Under the pieces are notes generated by a model, which was not told the DNA's origin, searched no databases, and was given only the letters and a program-made list of their open reading frames with translations. This document shows positions 34,418 through 43,098 of a stretch of DNA of 64,000 nt, one piece after another. This DNA is from an uncultured bacterium (GTDB lineage: Bacteria > Cyanobacteriota > Vampirovibrionia > Gastranaerophilales > Gastranaerophilaceae). The first letter of the stretch is position 1, and each line of letters begins with the position of its first letter. Both the position numbers and the translations under genes were made by a program. The stretch spans positions 1 to 64,000 of the forward strand of contig CASDRS010000013.1 in the NCBI GenBank assembly GCA_949283255.1. Reading direction: 5' to 3'.

Positions 34418-36934
34418 TTAACAACCTAAATATTTTTTCAAGTATTTACCAGTTACACTGTCAGGATTAGAAGCTATCTCAGAAGGGGTACCGCAAGCAA
34501 CAACCCTTCCGCCATCATTACCGCCACCCGGGCCCATATCAATAATATAATCAGCATTACTGATAACATCCATATCATGCTCAATTACGACAACAGTTGC
34601 ATTGTTATCTATCAACCCCTGAAAAACGCCAAGCAATGATTGAACATCTAACGGATGCAGACCTATAGTCGGCTCATCAAAGACAAAAACAGTATCTTCC
34701 TGACGTCTGCCCATCTCAGATGCGAGTTTTAAACGTTGAGCTTCCCCGCCTGAAAGGTTTGGAGTAGCTTCACCAAGTGTCAGATAACCAAGCCCCAAAT
34801 CCTTCAAAACCTGCAGACGCTGACTTACAAGCCTCAGATCCTTACAAGCAACAAGTGCCTGATTTACATCCATAGCCATTAGCTCGGGCAGAGAATACTC
34901 TTTAGACTCTTTCGTAACATATTTAATACTTTCAGCCTGCTTTGAATATCTTGACCCCCTGCAATCAGGACAAGTTACCTCAACATCAGGCAAAAATTGA
35001 ACATCCAAACTTATACTACTCGTCCCATCACATGCCGGACAACGCAACTTACCAGTGTTATAAGAAAAATCTCCGGCTTTATAGCCTTTTTCTTTGGCAT
35101 CAGCAGTTTTTGCAAAAACTTTTCTTAATTCATCATGTACATTTGCATAAGTTGCAACAGTAGAGCGAATATTTATACCAATTGGAGTAGCATCTATAAG
35201 TTTTACCTGATTTATACCATCAGCCTTAATCTCTTTAATGTGTTCAGGTAATTTAGTTCCGGCAATCGAATTTGCCAATGCAGGAATTAGACTTTCCAAA
35301 ACCAAAGTAGTCTTTCCAGAACCTGAAACCCCTGTAATAACAGTTAACCTTCCTTTTGGGATTTTAACGGAAAGCGGTTTTACTGTATGTATAGCTGATG
35401 TATTCAACTCAATAGTACCTAAAGTAAACATCTCTTCTTTTTCTACCTGAGGTCTGACGTGAACATTATTTTTACCGGACAAGAAAGGCCCAATCTTAGA
35501 AGTTGAACTCTTTACGATATCAGGAATATTGCCCTGATTAATAATTTCACCGCCATCTACACCTGAATCAGGTCCAAGCTCAATAATCCAATCCGATTCA
35601 GATAAAATCTGAGTATCATGATCTACAAGAATAACGGAATTACCGTCCGCAACAAGATCATGCATAACAAGATTAAGCCCTTTTATATTAGCAGGATGCA
35701 ACCCGATTGAAGGCTCATCCAAAATATACATAACACCGGTTGTTCTGTTTCTTACAGAACGCGCAAGCTGCATACGCTGTCTTTCACCTGTTGAAAGAGT
35801 TGAAGCTGCACGATCAAGCGATAAATACCCTAACCCCAAATCAATCAACCTTTTTGCAGTTAACTGGAAAGACTCACAAATAGACTTAGCCATAGGTCTC
35901 ATTTTTGTAGGAAGAGACTCCGGCACACCATCAACCCATTTAACAAGTTCAGATAAAGTCATTTGACAAGCCTTATCAAGAGAAATTCCTCTAAGCTTAG
36001 GAGCTCTGGCGGCTTCAGACAAACGAGTTCCTCCGCACTCAGGACATATATCCTCTTTTAAGAATTTTTCAACACGTTTCATCCCGACTTCGTCTTTTAC
36101 TTTTTTTAACGCATTTTCAACCGTATATACCGCATTAAAATATGTAAAATCAATTTCACCCGCCTGATTTGAATTTTTAGCCTTATAAAAAATATGTTTC
36201 TTTACTGCAGGGCCATGAAAAACAATATCTCTTTCCTCATCAGTAAGTTCCATAAACGGAACATCTGTCCTAACCCCCATCGCACGACAAACATCAGTCA
36301 TCAATGACCACATAAGAGAATTCCAAGGCAAAACCGCACCATCATCAATGGAAATCGACTCATCAGGTACAAGAGTTGACTCGTCAACTGTCCTTACGGT
36401 TCCAACCCCGCCGCATCTTTCACAAGCGCCTTGACTGTTAAAAGCTAATTCCTCAGCTCCTGGAGCATAAAAATGCGCACCACACACAGGACAAACAAGC
36501 TCTTTACCGGCTGCAACAAGAAGAGTTGGATCAAGATAATGCCCGTTTGGGCATCGATGATTTGCAAGCCTTGAATACATAAGCCTTAAACTGTTTAAAA
36601 GTTCAGTACCAGTTCCAAAAGTACTTCTAATACCAGGAACTCCCGGTCTTTGGTGAAGAGCAAGCGCAGCAGGAACATATAAAACTTCATCAACCTGCGC
36701 TTTTGCAGCCTGCGTCATTCTACGCCTTGTATAAGTGGAGAGGGATTCTAAATATCGCCTCGAACCTTCTGCATACAAAACCCCAAGTGCAAGCGAGGAC
36801 TTTCCTGAACCTGAAACTCCTGCAATACCAACAATTTGATTTAGTGGAATATCAACATCTATATTTTTTAAATTATGAACATGCGCTCCACGTACAAGTA
36901 TCTTACTTGGTCTACCATTATTATCATTTTTCAT
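34418..36934 (-). CDS. UvrA2-type ABC ATPase (excinuclease A paralogue)
   Basis: 838 residues, about 100 shorter than canonical UvrA. Both nucleotide-binding domains are intact: Walker A GVSGSGKSSLALG and GVSGSGKTTLVLE, signatures LSTGERQRMQLARS and LSGGEAQRLKLASE, and Walker B regions ILDEPSIGLHP and VFDEPTIGLHP. Zinc-type cysteines are in CPVCGAHFY, CERCGG, CPECGG, CPACDG and CPDCRG. The region after the first Walker A (TYTRRRMTQAAKAQVDEV) goes quickly to the GTGTELLNSLRLMYSRLA block, leaving little room for the UvrB-binding domain. That is the UvrA2 pattern, tied to tolerance of DNA-binding drugs. AGGGTG precedes the ATG. Confidence 0.9.
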   Translation of the reverse strand: MKNDNNGRPSKILVRGAHVHNLKNIDVDIPLNQIVGIAGVSGSGKSSLALGVLYAEGSRRYLESLSTYTRRRMTQAAKAQVDEVLYVPAALALHQRPGVPGIRSTFGTGTELLNSLRLMYSRLANHRCPNGHYLDPTLLVAAGKELVCPVCGAHFYAPGAEELAFNSQGACERCGGVGTVRTVDESTLVPDESISIDDGAVLPWNSLMWSLMTDVCRAMGVRTDVPFMELTDEERDIVFHGPAVKKHIFYKAKNSNQAGEIDFTYFNAVYTVENALKKVKDEVGMKRVEKFLKEDICPECGGTRLSEAARAPKLRGISLDKACQMTLSELVKWVDGVPESLPTKMRPMAKSICESFQLTAKRLIDLGLGYLSLDRAASTLSTGERQRMQLARSVRNRTTGVMYILDEPSIGLHPANIKGLNLVMHDLVADGNSVILVDHDTQILSESDWIIELGPDSGVDGGEIINQGNIPDIVKSSTSKIGPFLSGKNNVHVRPQVEKEEMFTLGTIELNTSAIHTVKPLSVKIPKGRLTVITGVSGSGKTTLVLESLIPALANSIAGTKLPEHIKEIKADGINQVKLIDATPIGINIRSTVATYANVHDELRKVFAKTADAKEKGYKAGDFSYNTGKLRCPACDGTSSISLDVQFLPDVEVTCPDCRGSRYSKQAESIKYVTKESKEYSLPELMAMDVNQALVACKDLRLVSQRLQVLKDLGLGYLTLGEATPNLSGGEAQRLKLASEMGRRQEDTVFVFDEPTIGLHPLDVQSLLGVFQGLIDNNATVVVIEHDMDVISNADYIIDMGPGGGNDGGRVVACGTPSEIASNPDSVTGKYLKKYLGC

Positions 36935-37095
36935 AAAAACACCCTGCTATTGTATTCTTATTTAATAAAAAAATTATAACACTAATCATAAAACCTGTGA
37001 AAACATCAAAAAATTTATAAATAAAAATTAACTTATTTGAAAATATTTAGTAGTAATTTTATTGTAATGTTAATAGAAGAGAAAGGGAAATAACT

Positions 37096-37152
37096 ATGCA
37101 TTTAGGAAACGGTATTATTTGTCCTGTTACAGGAATTCCAAACAGCAGATGA
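37096..37152 (+). pseudogene. Start fragment of a cbiM/nikM-like permease gene
   Basis: After AAAGGGAAATAACT an ATG opens MHLGNGIICPVTGIP, then NSR and a stop. The invariant Met-His start and the following G-x-G-x-I-x-P pattern resemble the N terminus of CbiM/NikM-type ECF permeases, where the N-terminal amine and His2 bind Ni2+ or Co2+. Only about 15 codons survive before larE sequence begins in another frame. The resemblance is from memory of the family and is short, so the identity is tentative. Confidence 0.45.
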
Positions 37153-37771
37153 AATAAACTTCACTAAAGATATCTGTAACAATTGGAATATAAAACAAAT
37201 TATCCTGAATACAGCCATCCTGCAAAACCCTCTTGTTATGAATAATCCAAAAGACAGATGCTATCACTGCAAAAAAAATATGTTTGAGAAATTCATTGCC
37301 GCTGCAAACCAAAACAATTGCAAATACTTAATTGACGGGACAAATTTTGATGATTTAAAAGAATACCGCCCTGGTAAAAAAGCTCTATTAGAACTTGGCA
37401 TTATTTCTCCATTTGCAAAATTTCAAATTACGAAAAAAGAAATCAGAGAATATGCTAAAGAATTAGGGCTTCCATTTTACAACAAACCTTCTACCCCTTG
37501 TCTTGCAACAAGATTTCCATACGGAACAACTCTAACGGCAGAAAATTTGAAAGTAGTTGAAGAAGCCGAAACAATACTAAAAAATACAGGATTTAACGAA
37601 TGCAGGGTTAGGATTCACGGCGATATAGCTCGCATTGAAATTCCAACCGAACAATTTCAAATATTCTTAGACAACAAATCTGCAATAACAAAATCGCTAA
37701 AGTCTCTTGGCATAAGATACATTACACTGGATATAGAAGGCCTCAGACGAGGCAGCATGGACTTGCCTTAA
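37145..37771 (+). pseudogene. larE: larE lacking its 5' end (sulphur transferase relic)
   Basis: LarE donates sulphur from its own cysteine to build the nickel-pincer cofactor of lactate racemase. Family sequence starts at about EFQTADEINFTKDIC and continues with NPKDRCYHCKKNMFEK, LIDGTNFDDLKEYRPG, PFYNKPSTPCLATRFPYG (the sacrificial Cys block) and SLGIRYITLDIEG. About 209 codons remain of the usual 270. The N-terminal PP-loop with SGGVDS is absent, so ATP-dependent AMPylation should be lost. An internal ATG (37238) lacks a ribosome-binding site. It is joined directly to the cbiM-like start, implying a single internal deletion. Confidence 0.8.
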
Positions 37772-37782
37772 TACTATTCCTA

Positions 37783-38709
37783 TTAAGAAATCGTGTTTTT
37801 ATTTTGTAAGGTAAAATACTCAAGAAATTTCTGCAATTTAGATGTTTTACGATTAGCTTCCACAACAGGAACAGGTAATTCACCTTTTACTCTTCTTATA
37901 ATTGTACCGTCAGAAGAAATAATATCTAACCCTTTATGTTTTCCGTCAGCACCATATAGCATATCTTTCACAATAGTAAGACCTGTACTGCCATCTTTTT
38001 CATAAACACGGTCAATAGAACCATCTCTATAGAAAGACATCCTCTTAGTTACACTGACAGGATCACTACCCCTAACCATATCACCATAGGTAATTACAGA
38101 GTCTTTATATTTAGGTCCGAATATATGCTTTCTTCCTACTTTAAAACCGGTAAACTTTTTATAAAAATTGTTTGCTGCATCAAATCCGTCATCCAAGATA
38201 TCAGCACCCTTCCAAGTCACGTACTGCAAAGGCTTTTTACCCATTGCATTATTAGTTTCAATTCTCATATCAGGAAGACCTGTCTTAGAATCAAATGTAA
38301 TAATTTCCTTATTTCCGTTAGATCTTACACGAGTAGCTTTGGTTTTACCGTTTTTAAGAACTTTAATATCAAATGCTGTTCCTTCGGTTTTTGCCAGATA
38401 TTCATTCAATTTAGCGTTAATTTTATCAGTAATCTGCTGTTTAGACAAATTAGGCTTACCACCCAAAAGCTTCTGCACACGCTTTGACAACAACCCACTT
38501 TTGCCTGCATAAAAGAGTGCTGTAAGAGCAACAAGTGCTGTTACAACTTTTGGAGCCACACTTGAGTGCTTCTGAGGCGATTGATTATTATTAACCTGAG
38601 ACTTGTCAGGTTCTTTTGCCAAAATCTCTTCTACAGAAGGCGCTTTTGAATTTTTATTACTATCTACATTTTGAATTAAACTTGCCCTAAACGAAGGAAT
38701 ATTATTCAT
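37783..38709 (-). CDS. Lineage-specific protein with S-F-R-A leader, unknown function
   Basis: 308 residues that I do not recognise. The N terminus is MNNIPSFRAS, followed by a polar N/S/K-rich stretch, one transmembrane-like segment (KVVTALVALTALFYAGKSGL, about residues 54-73) and a mainly beta C-terminal region with repeating tyrosine/glycine-type strands (GKTKATRVRSNGNKEIITFD, FYRDGSIDRVYEKDGSTGL). The repeats resemble MORN/RHS-like beta hairpins but are not canonical. It resembles in its leader the proteins at 18,957, 61,293 and 62,723. The ATG is about 12 nt after AAAGG. Confidence 0.65.
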   Translation of the reverse strand: MNNIPSFRASLIQNVDSNKNSKAPSVEEILAKEPDKSQVNNNQSPQKHSSVAPKVVTALVALTALFYAGKSGLLSKRVQKLLGGKPNLSKQQITDKINAKLNEYLAKTEGTAFDIKVLKNGKTKATRVRSNGNKEIITFDSKTGLPDMRIETNNAMGKKPLQYVTWKGADILDDGFDAANNFYKKFTGFKVGRKHIFGPKYKDSVITYGDMVRGSDPVSVTKRMSFYRDGSIDRVYEKDGSTGLTIVKDMLYGADGKHKGLDIISSDGTIIRRVKGELPVPVVEANRKTSKLQKFLEYFTLQNKNTIS

Positions 38710-38806
38710 ACGTACAAAAACCTTTCACTTCTACACACATATATAAAAGTTCGAATAATAAAATATTTGCCATATTAGAAAAAATAGATTACAAAATATT
38801 AAGAAA

Positions 38807-39199
38807 TTAGAAAGTAGATGTCGGCATTGGCATAAATTGCTGCTGCATCATGTCGTTTGCGTCATAATATTTTGGGAAAGAATCATAATTCATAGGGACA
38901 TCTTGAGGATCCATTTTTTGCTCAGTTTGCGGCTGAGTATCGCCCAACTTTTTAATAACTTTTTTTACAGGCTTAACATCCTCTTCATCCAGCGTAATCT
39001 CATCATCATCATTTACATTTGCCTTATTGTCCTTCTTAAAGAAATTCTTTCCTGATGGTAAATCATATCTAAATCTGGCATCCTGAGACTGTGGTTGAGA
39101 AAAATATTTTACCGACTCTGCTTTTGGTACCTCAACTTCTGCTGAATATACCGGTAACACAAAACTCAAAAACAATACTGCTAAAAATATTTTTTTCAT
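38807..39199 (-). CDS. Small secreted acidic protein, unknown function
   Basis: 130 residues from the ATG at 39199, 10 nt after AAGGGG; the ATG at 39208 is too close to it. A signal peptide (KKIFLAVLFLSFVLPVYSAE) is followed by a disordered, charged region with an acidic run (NVNDDDEITLDEEDVKPV), a Lys-rich patch and a Met/Gln/Pro tail (MMQQQFMPMPTSTF). I do not recognise it. It is probably periplasmic or surface-exposed. Confidence 0.68.
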   Translation of the reverse strand: MKKIFLAVLFLSFVLPVYSAEVEVPKAESVKYFSQPQSQDARFRYDLPSGKNFFKKDNKANVNDDDEITLDEEDVKPVKKVIKKLGDTQPQTEQKMDPQDVPMNYDSFPKYYDANDMMQQQFMPMPTSTF

Positions 39200-39351
39200 A
39201 AATCCCATACCCCTTAAAATACTTACTGTCCTTAGGTCAATAATAACATAATAAAATTAAATAGTCAAAAATCAACTTTTTGGATGTTTATTTTGAACAA
39301 CATTTACATTATCCTTAACTGGAATAAAGTGTAAAAGAATGAGGATATTTT

Positions 39352-39954
39352 ATGGAAAAACAATTTGTACCATTTTTTCAATCAAATGTGTCAATCTCAA
39401 CGATAGTCATTATAGCAATACTTGTTATAATCTATCTGATTTATGTTTCACTTATTAAGAAAAAAAATAACGTTAGGGAAGCGTTTTCAAGCATTGATGT
39501 TCAGCTGAAAAAACGTTATGACTTAATACCTAACATTCTGTTTATTGCAAACAAGTTTATGGAACATGAAAGAGAATTGCTGACAAACATAACAAAATTA
39601 CGTTCAGAAGCGGCAAAAATGCCTGCAGACATGACAAAAGCCCAAGAAAAAATTGATTTGGATAAAAAGATTAGCAGCTTAATGGGACAATTAATGGTTG
39701 CAGTTGAGAATTATCCTCAATTAAAATCAGATCAAACAATGATACAGGCTATGCAAACATATAGCGAACAAGAAGAACATATTGCAGCAGCAAGAAGATT
39801 TTATAACGCAGCAGTAAAAGATTTGAACAATGCAGTTGAAATCTTCCCAAGCTCAGTAATGGCACTAATTCTAAATATCAAGACAATGCCATTTATCGAA
39901 GCTGACGAAACTGAACGTCAAAGAATTGATGCAAGCCAATATTTCACAAAATAA
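39352..39954 (+). CDS. LemA family protein
   Basis: 200 residues. An N-terminal transmembrane helix (STIVIIAILVIIYLIYVSLI) is followed by the LemA core KKKNNVREAFSSIDVQLKKR (in part), YDLIPNILFIANKFM, ENYPQLKSDQTM and EEHIAAARRFYNAAVKDLN, forming a helical bundle. LemA proteins are membrane-bound with a cytoplasmic or periplasmic helical domain and unclear function. AGGATATTTT supports the start. It stands alone with a terminator. Confidence 0.93.
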   Translation: MEKQFVPFFQSNVSISTIVIIAILVIIYLIYVSLIKKKNNVREAFSSIDVQLKKRYDLIPNILFIANKFMEHERELLTNITKLRSEAAKMPADMTKAQEKIDLDKKISSLMGQLMVAVENYPQLKSDQTMIQAMQTYSEQEEHIAAARRFYNAAVKDLNNAVEIFPSSVMALILNIKTMPFIEADETERQRIDASQYFTK

Positions 39955-39979
39955 ATATAAAAACATATAATGACAAATC

Positions 39980-40014
39980 AAAAAATCCGAGGTTTATATA
40001 ATCTCGGATTTTTT
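39980..40014. terminator. Bidirectional terminator between lemA and mntP
   Basis: Perfect 12-bp stem (AAAAAATCCGAG / CTCGGATTTTTT) with an 11-nt loop, serving convergent genes. Confidence 0.9.
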
Positions 40015-40558
40015 ATATAACAGCCTTTATCGCAAGGCAAATCAAAACAATTCCGCCAAAGATTTCTAAATACTTTGAAGGTAAAGCCTTAAGACAATTT
40101 CCTGCACAAAACCCGACAATCGACATTACAAAAGAACAAACTCCTATAATCAATGCGGATATCAATAAATCAGCATTCAAAAATCTCAAACTTAACCCCG
40201 CGCCCAACGCATCAATACTGGTTGCAATTCCAAGTGAAATCAAACATTTTAGTCCGATACAACAAATTTTCACATCATCATCAGATTTTTTTAATGCTTC
40301 ACAAATGAATTTTATACCCAATATAAGGAATATAATAAAAACAATCCAATCTGCGAACTTCTCTACATAACTGTTAACCGCATCAGCACACCAATACCCG
40401 ATAACAGGCATCAAACCTTGAAACAAACCCATCACAAAGGCAAGCTTTAAAGAATTAGGCAACTTATTAGAGTGAAAAATTAACCCTTGCGAAAAAGATA
40501 CAACAAGGCAATCAACTCCCAGCGCTATTGCAAGTAAAACGATTTCAACTAAGCTCAA
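40013..40558 (-). CDS. mntP: MntP-like manganese efflux pump
   Basis: 181 residues with six transmembrane helices in two homologous halves. Each half holds the family Asp-containing motif: ALGVDCLVVSFSQGL near residue 12 and GIATSIDALGAGLSL near 115. MntP exports Mn2+ to prevent toxicity. The length matches (about 180-190). It overlaps the upstream DUF4127 gene by 14 nt, so no room for a yybP-ykoY Mn2+ riboswitch exists at its start, and none was seen upstream of the pair. Confidence 0.93.
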   Translation of the reverse strand: MSLVEIVLLAIALGVDCLVVSFSQGLIFHSNKLPNSLKLAFVMGLFQGLMPVIGYWCADAVNSYVEKFADWIVFIIFLILGIKFICEALKKSDDDVKICCIGLKCLISLGIATSIDALGAGLSLRFLNADLLISALIIGVCSFVMSIVGFCAGNCLKALPSKYLEIFGGIVLICLAIKAVI

Positions 40559-41864
40559 CTTCTACCTCAAACAATCTGTTCCACGGAAAACTATATGATG
40601 CACTGAAATCGACATTCAAAACACGCCTTATAACATCCTCATAAGGTTTCATAAGAGATACAATCTCATTCTTATCAGGAGTTTTTAACATTTGTCTGAC
40701 ATTAGCCTGATAAGCCCAATCATCCAAAAATCTGACTACTTGAAGCCTCTTAAAGTTTTCATCAAAACCTTTCCGGTATTTCATCGCACAAATCAAACTT
40801 CCGAGACTGTTTGCAGAAGTATTCCACGCAGAATACCCGCAGAAATTTTCACCCAATCCTGCATCAAAAAGTTTATGAACAAAAGCATTATCAGCACCAT
40901 TTGCAAACCTTACATCTGCAATCATATAAGGTTTCTCAGGCCTTTGCCACTCTCCGGAAAAAGGTTCCGTATCACGCTTCATAACTATTTCGCCCTGTTG
41001 ATTTCTAAAATTATTAACGTACAAAAGAACATCCGCCTCTTTATAAGAAACGACACGACAACCAGCCAACTCTAACTGACCCAATACTGATTTTTCTATA
41101 GAAACGTCCTCATAATTGGAAACCAATCCCTTACACTCAGGCTCCAAAAATATAGGACATACCTTAACTTCTTTTTTTAGAGCTCTTGCAAGAAGAGTCA
41201 AAGGAATCTCATCAGCGCCAGTTCTTACCAATCCGCCTAACTTTTCAAGTTCCAATGCCTCCATTACATTCAATCCGTAAGGGGCACAATCGTCTTTTGA
41301 AAAAATTAAAGTATCAAATACTCCCTCTTTTTGCCACTCAAGATAAATTTTATTCACCTCAAAATTCCGTTTGCGAGTTTTTAAATAATCCTCTAAAATC
41401 TCTTTCGGAACAGACGTTTCTTGAGTACCTAATTTATGAAAATTATAAGAATACTCAAAGATTTTAACTCCATAATCAGCCCAATAAACTTTTTCTTCCT
41501 CATTGACGTTGTTATTAGATATTCTCATTACGGAAGAAAATGCATAAACCTTTGCGCCAGTCTCAAGAAGAATACTCTTCAATCGAGAAAGCTTATAAGA
41601 AATTTCCTCAAAAGAATCCTCACACCTGCGAGATGAAATCAATCCGCCATAAGCAACCGTATCAAGCGGTAATATTAAGGCATCTATATTGTTAAGGCTT
41701 TCAAGCCAATCTAACAAACAGTCAGTACTGGCATATTTTTTCAAATCCCCAAGCCAATCTCGTTGAGGGATAAAAAATTCGACACTAGAATCCATATCAG
41801 CAATCATTTTAGGTAGCTGATAACAAACCGGCCGATTATCTATTGGTACAAAAGCTATTCTCAT
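40545..41864 (-). CDS. DUF4127 family protein
   Basis: 439 residues from the ATG at 41864; a TTG two codons earlier is less likely. Family blocks are AFVPIDNRPVCYQLPK near the start, LDTVAYGGLISSRR around residue 90, DDCAPYGLN, RTGADEIPLTLLAR, VRFANGADN and GYSAWNTSANSLGS. The many Asp/Asn/Arg residues suggest a carbohydrate- or phosphate-active enzyme, but the function is not established. A TATAAT 7 nt before the ATG and the lack of a Shine-Dalgarno point to a leaderless mRNA. Confidence 0.9.
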   Translation of the reverse strand: MRIAFVPIDNRPVCYQLPKMIADMDSSVEFFIPQRDWLGDLKKYASTDCLLDWLESLNNIDALILPLDTVAYGGLISSRRCEDSFEEISYKLSRLKSILLETGAKVYAFSSVMRISNNNVNEEEKVYWADYGVKIFEYSYNFHKLGTQETSVPKEILEDYLKTRKRNFEVNKIYLEWQKEGVFDTLIFSKDDCAPYGLNVMEALELEKLGGLVRTGADEIPLTLLARALKKEVKVCPIFLEPECKGLVSNYEDVSIEKSVLGQLELAGCRVVSYKEADVLLYVNNFRNQQGEIVMKRDTEPFSGEWQRPEKPYMIADVRFANGADNAFVHKLFDAGLGENFCGYSAWNTSANSLGSLICAMKYRKGFDENFKRLQVVRFLDDWAYQANVRQMLKTPDKNEIVSLMKPYEDVIRRVLNVDFSASYSFPWNRLFEVEVELS

Positions 41865-41871
41865 AATCAAT

Positions 41872-41899
41872 ATTATATGCTAACATTAATCTATTGCAA
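41872..41899 (-). promoter_or_regulatory. Leaderless-type promoter of the DUF4127 gene
   Basis: On the minus strand: TTGCAA (41899-41894), 16-nt spacer, TATAAT (41877-41872). The start point would be about 41865, next to the ATG. Confidence 0.65.
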
Positions 41900-41913
41900 A
41901 AAGGTTACAATAT

Positions 41914-42600
41914 ATGACAGTTTCAAAAAATCCTGATGAAATAAAAAAAATGTTTAATAAAATCGCATCAAAATACGATTTTAACAACAATATAATATCT
42001 TTAGGCCTTCACAAACTAACAAAAAAGCTTGTACTCAAAAACCTCACAATACCAAATAACTCAAGAATTTTGGATGAATGTACCGGCACAGGAGACATTC
42101 CATATTATTTGAATAAAATGAACTCTCACACCCAAATTATCGGGATAGATTTTTCTGAAAAAATGATTGAAAAAGCTAGAGAAAAACATCCCAATTTAAC
42201 ATTTTTGGAAGGTGATTGTACAAATTTACCATTTCAAAACAACAGTTTTGACATAATAACAATGTGTTTTGGGTTGCGAAATATAGAAGATTACTCAAAA
42301 GCCATAAAAGAAAGTTTTCGAGTACTCGAAGATTCAGGAGAATTGCTGTATCTTGATTTTGGTGAAAAAAGTATTTTTTCTGATATCTTTGACTTTATAG
42401 CCTGCATCGCAACAAAAATTTTATACGGGAAAAACAGCCCTTATGAATATTTAGTTAAATCGAAACGTGAATTTTTCACTCCTAAAAATTTAATTCAAGA
42501 ATTTGAAAAAGAAGGGTTTATCTTAAAAATGCGAAAGGATTACCTGTTTGGTATAATATCAATGCAAATATATGAAAAAACAAAAACAGCATATTGCTAA
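41914..42600 (+). CDS. UbiE/MenG-like SAM-dependent methyltransferase
   Basis: 228 residues. Class I methyltransferase with the UbiE/MenG N-terminal signature MFNKIASKYDFNNNIISLG-like, SAM motif I ILDECTGTGDIPYYL, acidic loop IIGIDFSEKMIEKA, motif II/III SFDIITMCFGLRNIED and FRVLEDSGELLYLDF. Such enzymes methylate demethylmenaquinone or other quinone rings. No men or ubi genes are in this window, so the substrate could be different, particularly if the organism is a fermenter. AAAGG precedes the ATG. Confidence 0.8.
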   Translation: MTVSKNPDEIKKMFNKIASKYDFNNNIISLGLHKLTKKLVLKNLTIPNNSRILDECTGTGDIPYYLNKMNSHTQIIGIDFSEKMIEKAREKHPNLTFLEGDCTNLPFQNNSFDIITMCFGLRNIEDYSKAIKESFRVLEDSGELLYLDFGEKSIFSDIFDFIACIATKILYGKNSPYEYLVKSKREFFTPKNLIQEFEKEGFILKMRKDYLFGIISMQIYEKTKTAYC

Positions 42601-42614
42601 AGACAAGTTCTGCA

Positions 42615-43007
42615 TTAATGTTTCAAATAATCATCAAATTTTTTAACATTAATTTTATACCCACAGCCATCATGCAAATTTGCCGGATAAAAAATCTTCT
42701 TAACAGGATAATTTCTGCACATACGAGGTCTATGTTTGTAATCGGAGCATAACCCGTCTTTTGTAACCAATTTACACGCAAAAATAAAATTACCAAACTC
42801 GTCTTTACCTTTAATATAAAACCTGCGATAAGCAGGGAATAAAAATTGCATAATTTTAAATTCTTTTTCCGTATAAGTGTCAACGCTATACATATAATTG
42901 CAGCACTTACCGCACTTTTTACATTCCCCAGTAATCTCGTAAGAAATCTTTTCAGGTACAAAATATGACAGAAATTCATTCCATATAACAGATAAAAAAT
43001 CTAACAT
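42615..43007 (-). CDS. YkgJ-family cysteine-cluster protein
   Basis: 130 residues with the YkgJ (CxxCxxCC) zinc or iron cluster: CKKCGKCCNYMY at about residues 29-40, then LVTKDGLCSDYKHRPRMCRNYP. Family members bind a metal through the eight cysteines and have no settled role. No Shine-Dalgarno is present; TATTAT on the minus strand lies 6 nt before the ATG, matching the leaderless pattern. It faces menG convergently. Confidence 0.88.
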   Translation of the reverse strand: MLDFLSVIWNEFLSYFVPEKISYEITGECKKCGKCCNYMYSVDTYTEKEFKIMQFLFPAYRRFYIKGKDEFGNFIFACKLVTKDGLCSDYKHRPRMCRNYPVKKIFYPANLHDGCGYKINVKKFDDYLKH

Positions 43008-43098
43008 ATTAAAATAATAACATAATAATATAAAGAATTTGCCATATAGTTGTTTTTATAATAAAATGGGGCGTAGAATGAGAAGGGATTATTAAGAC

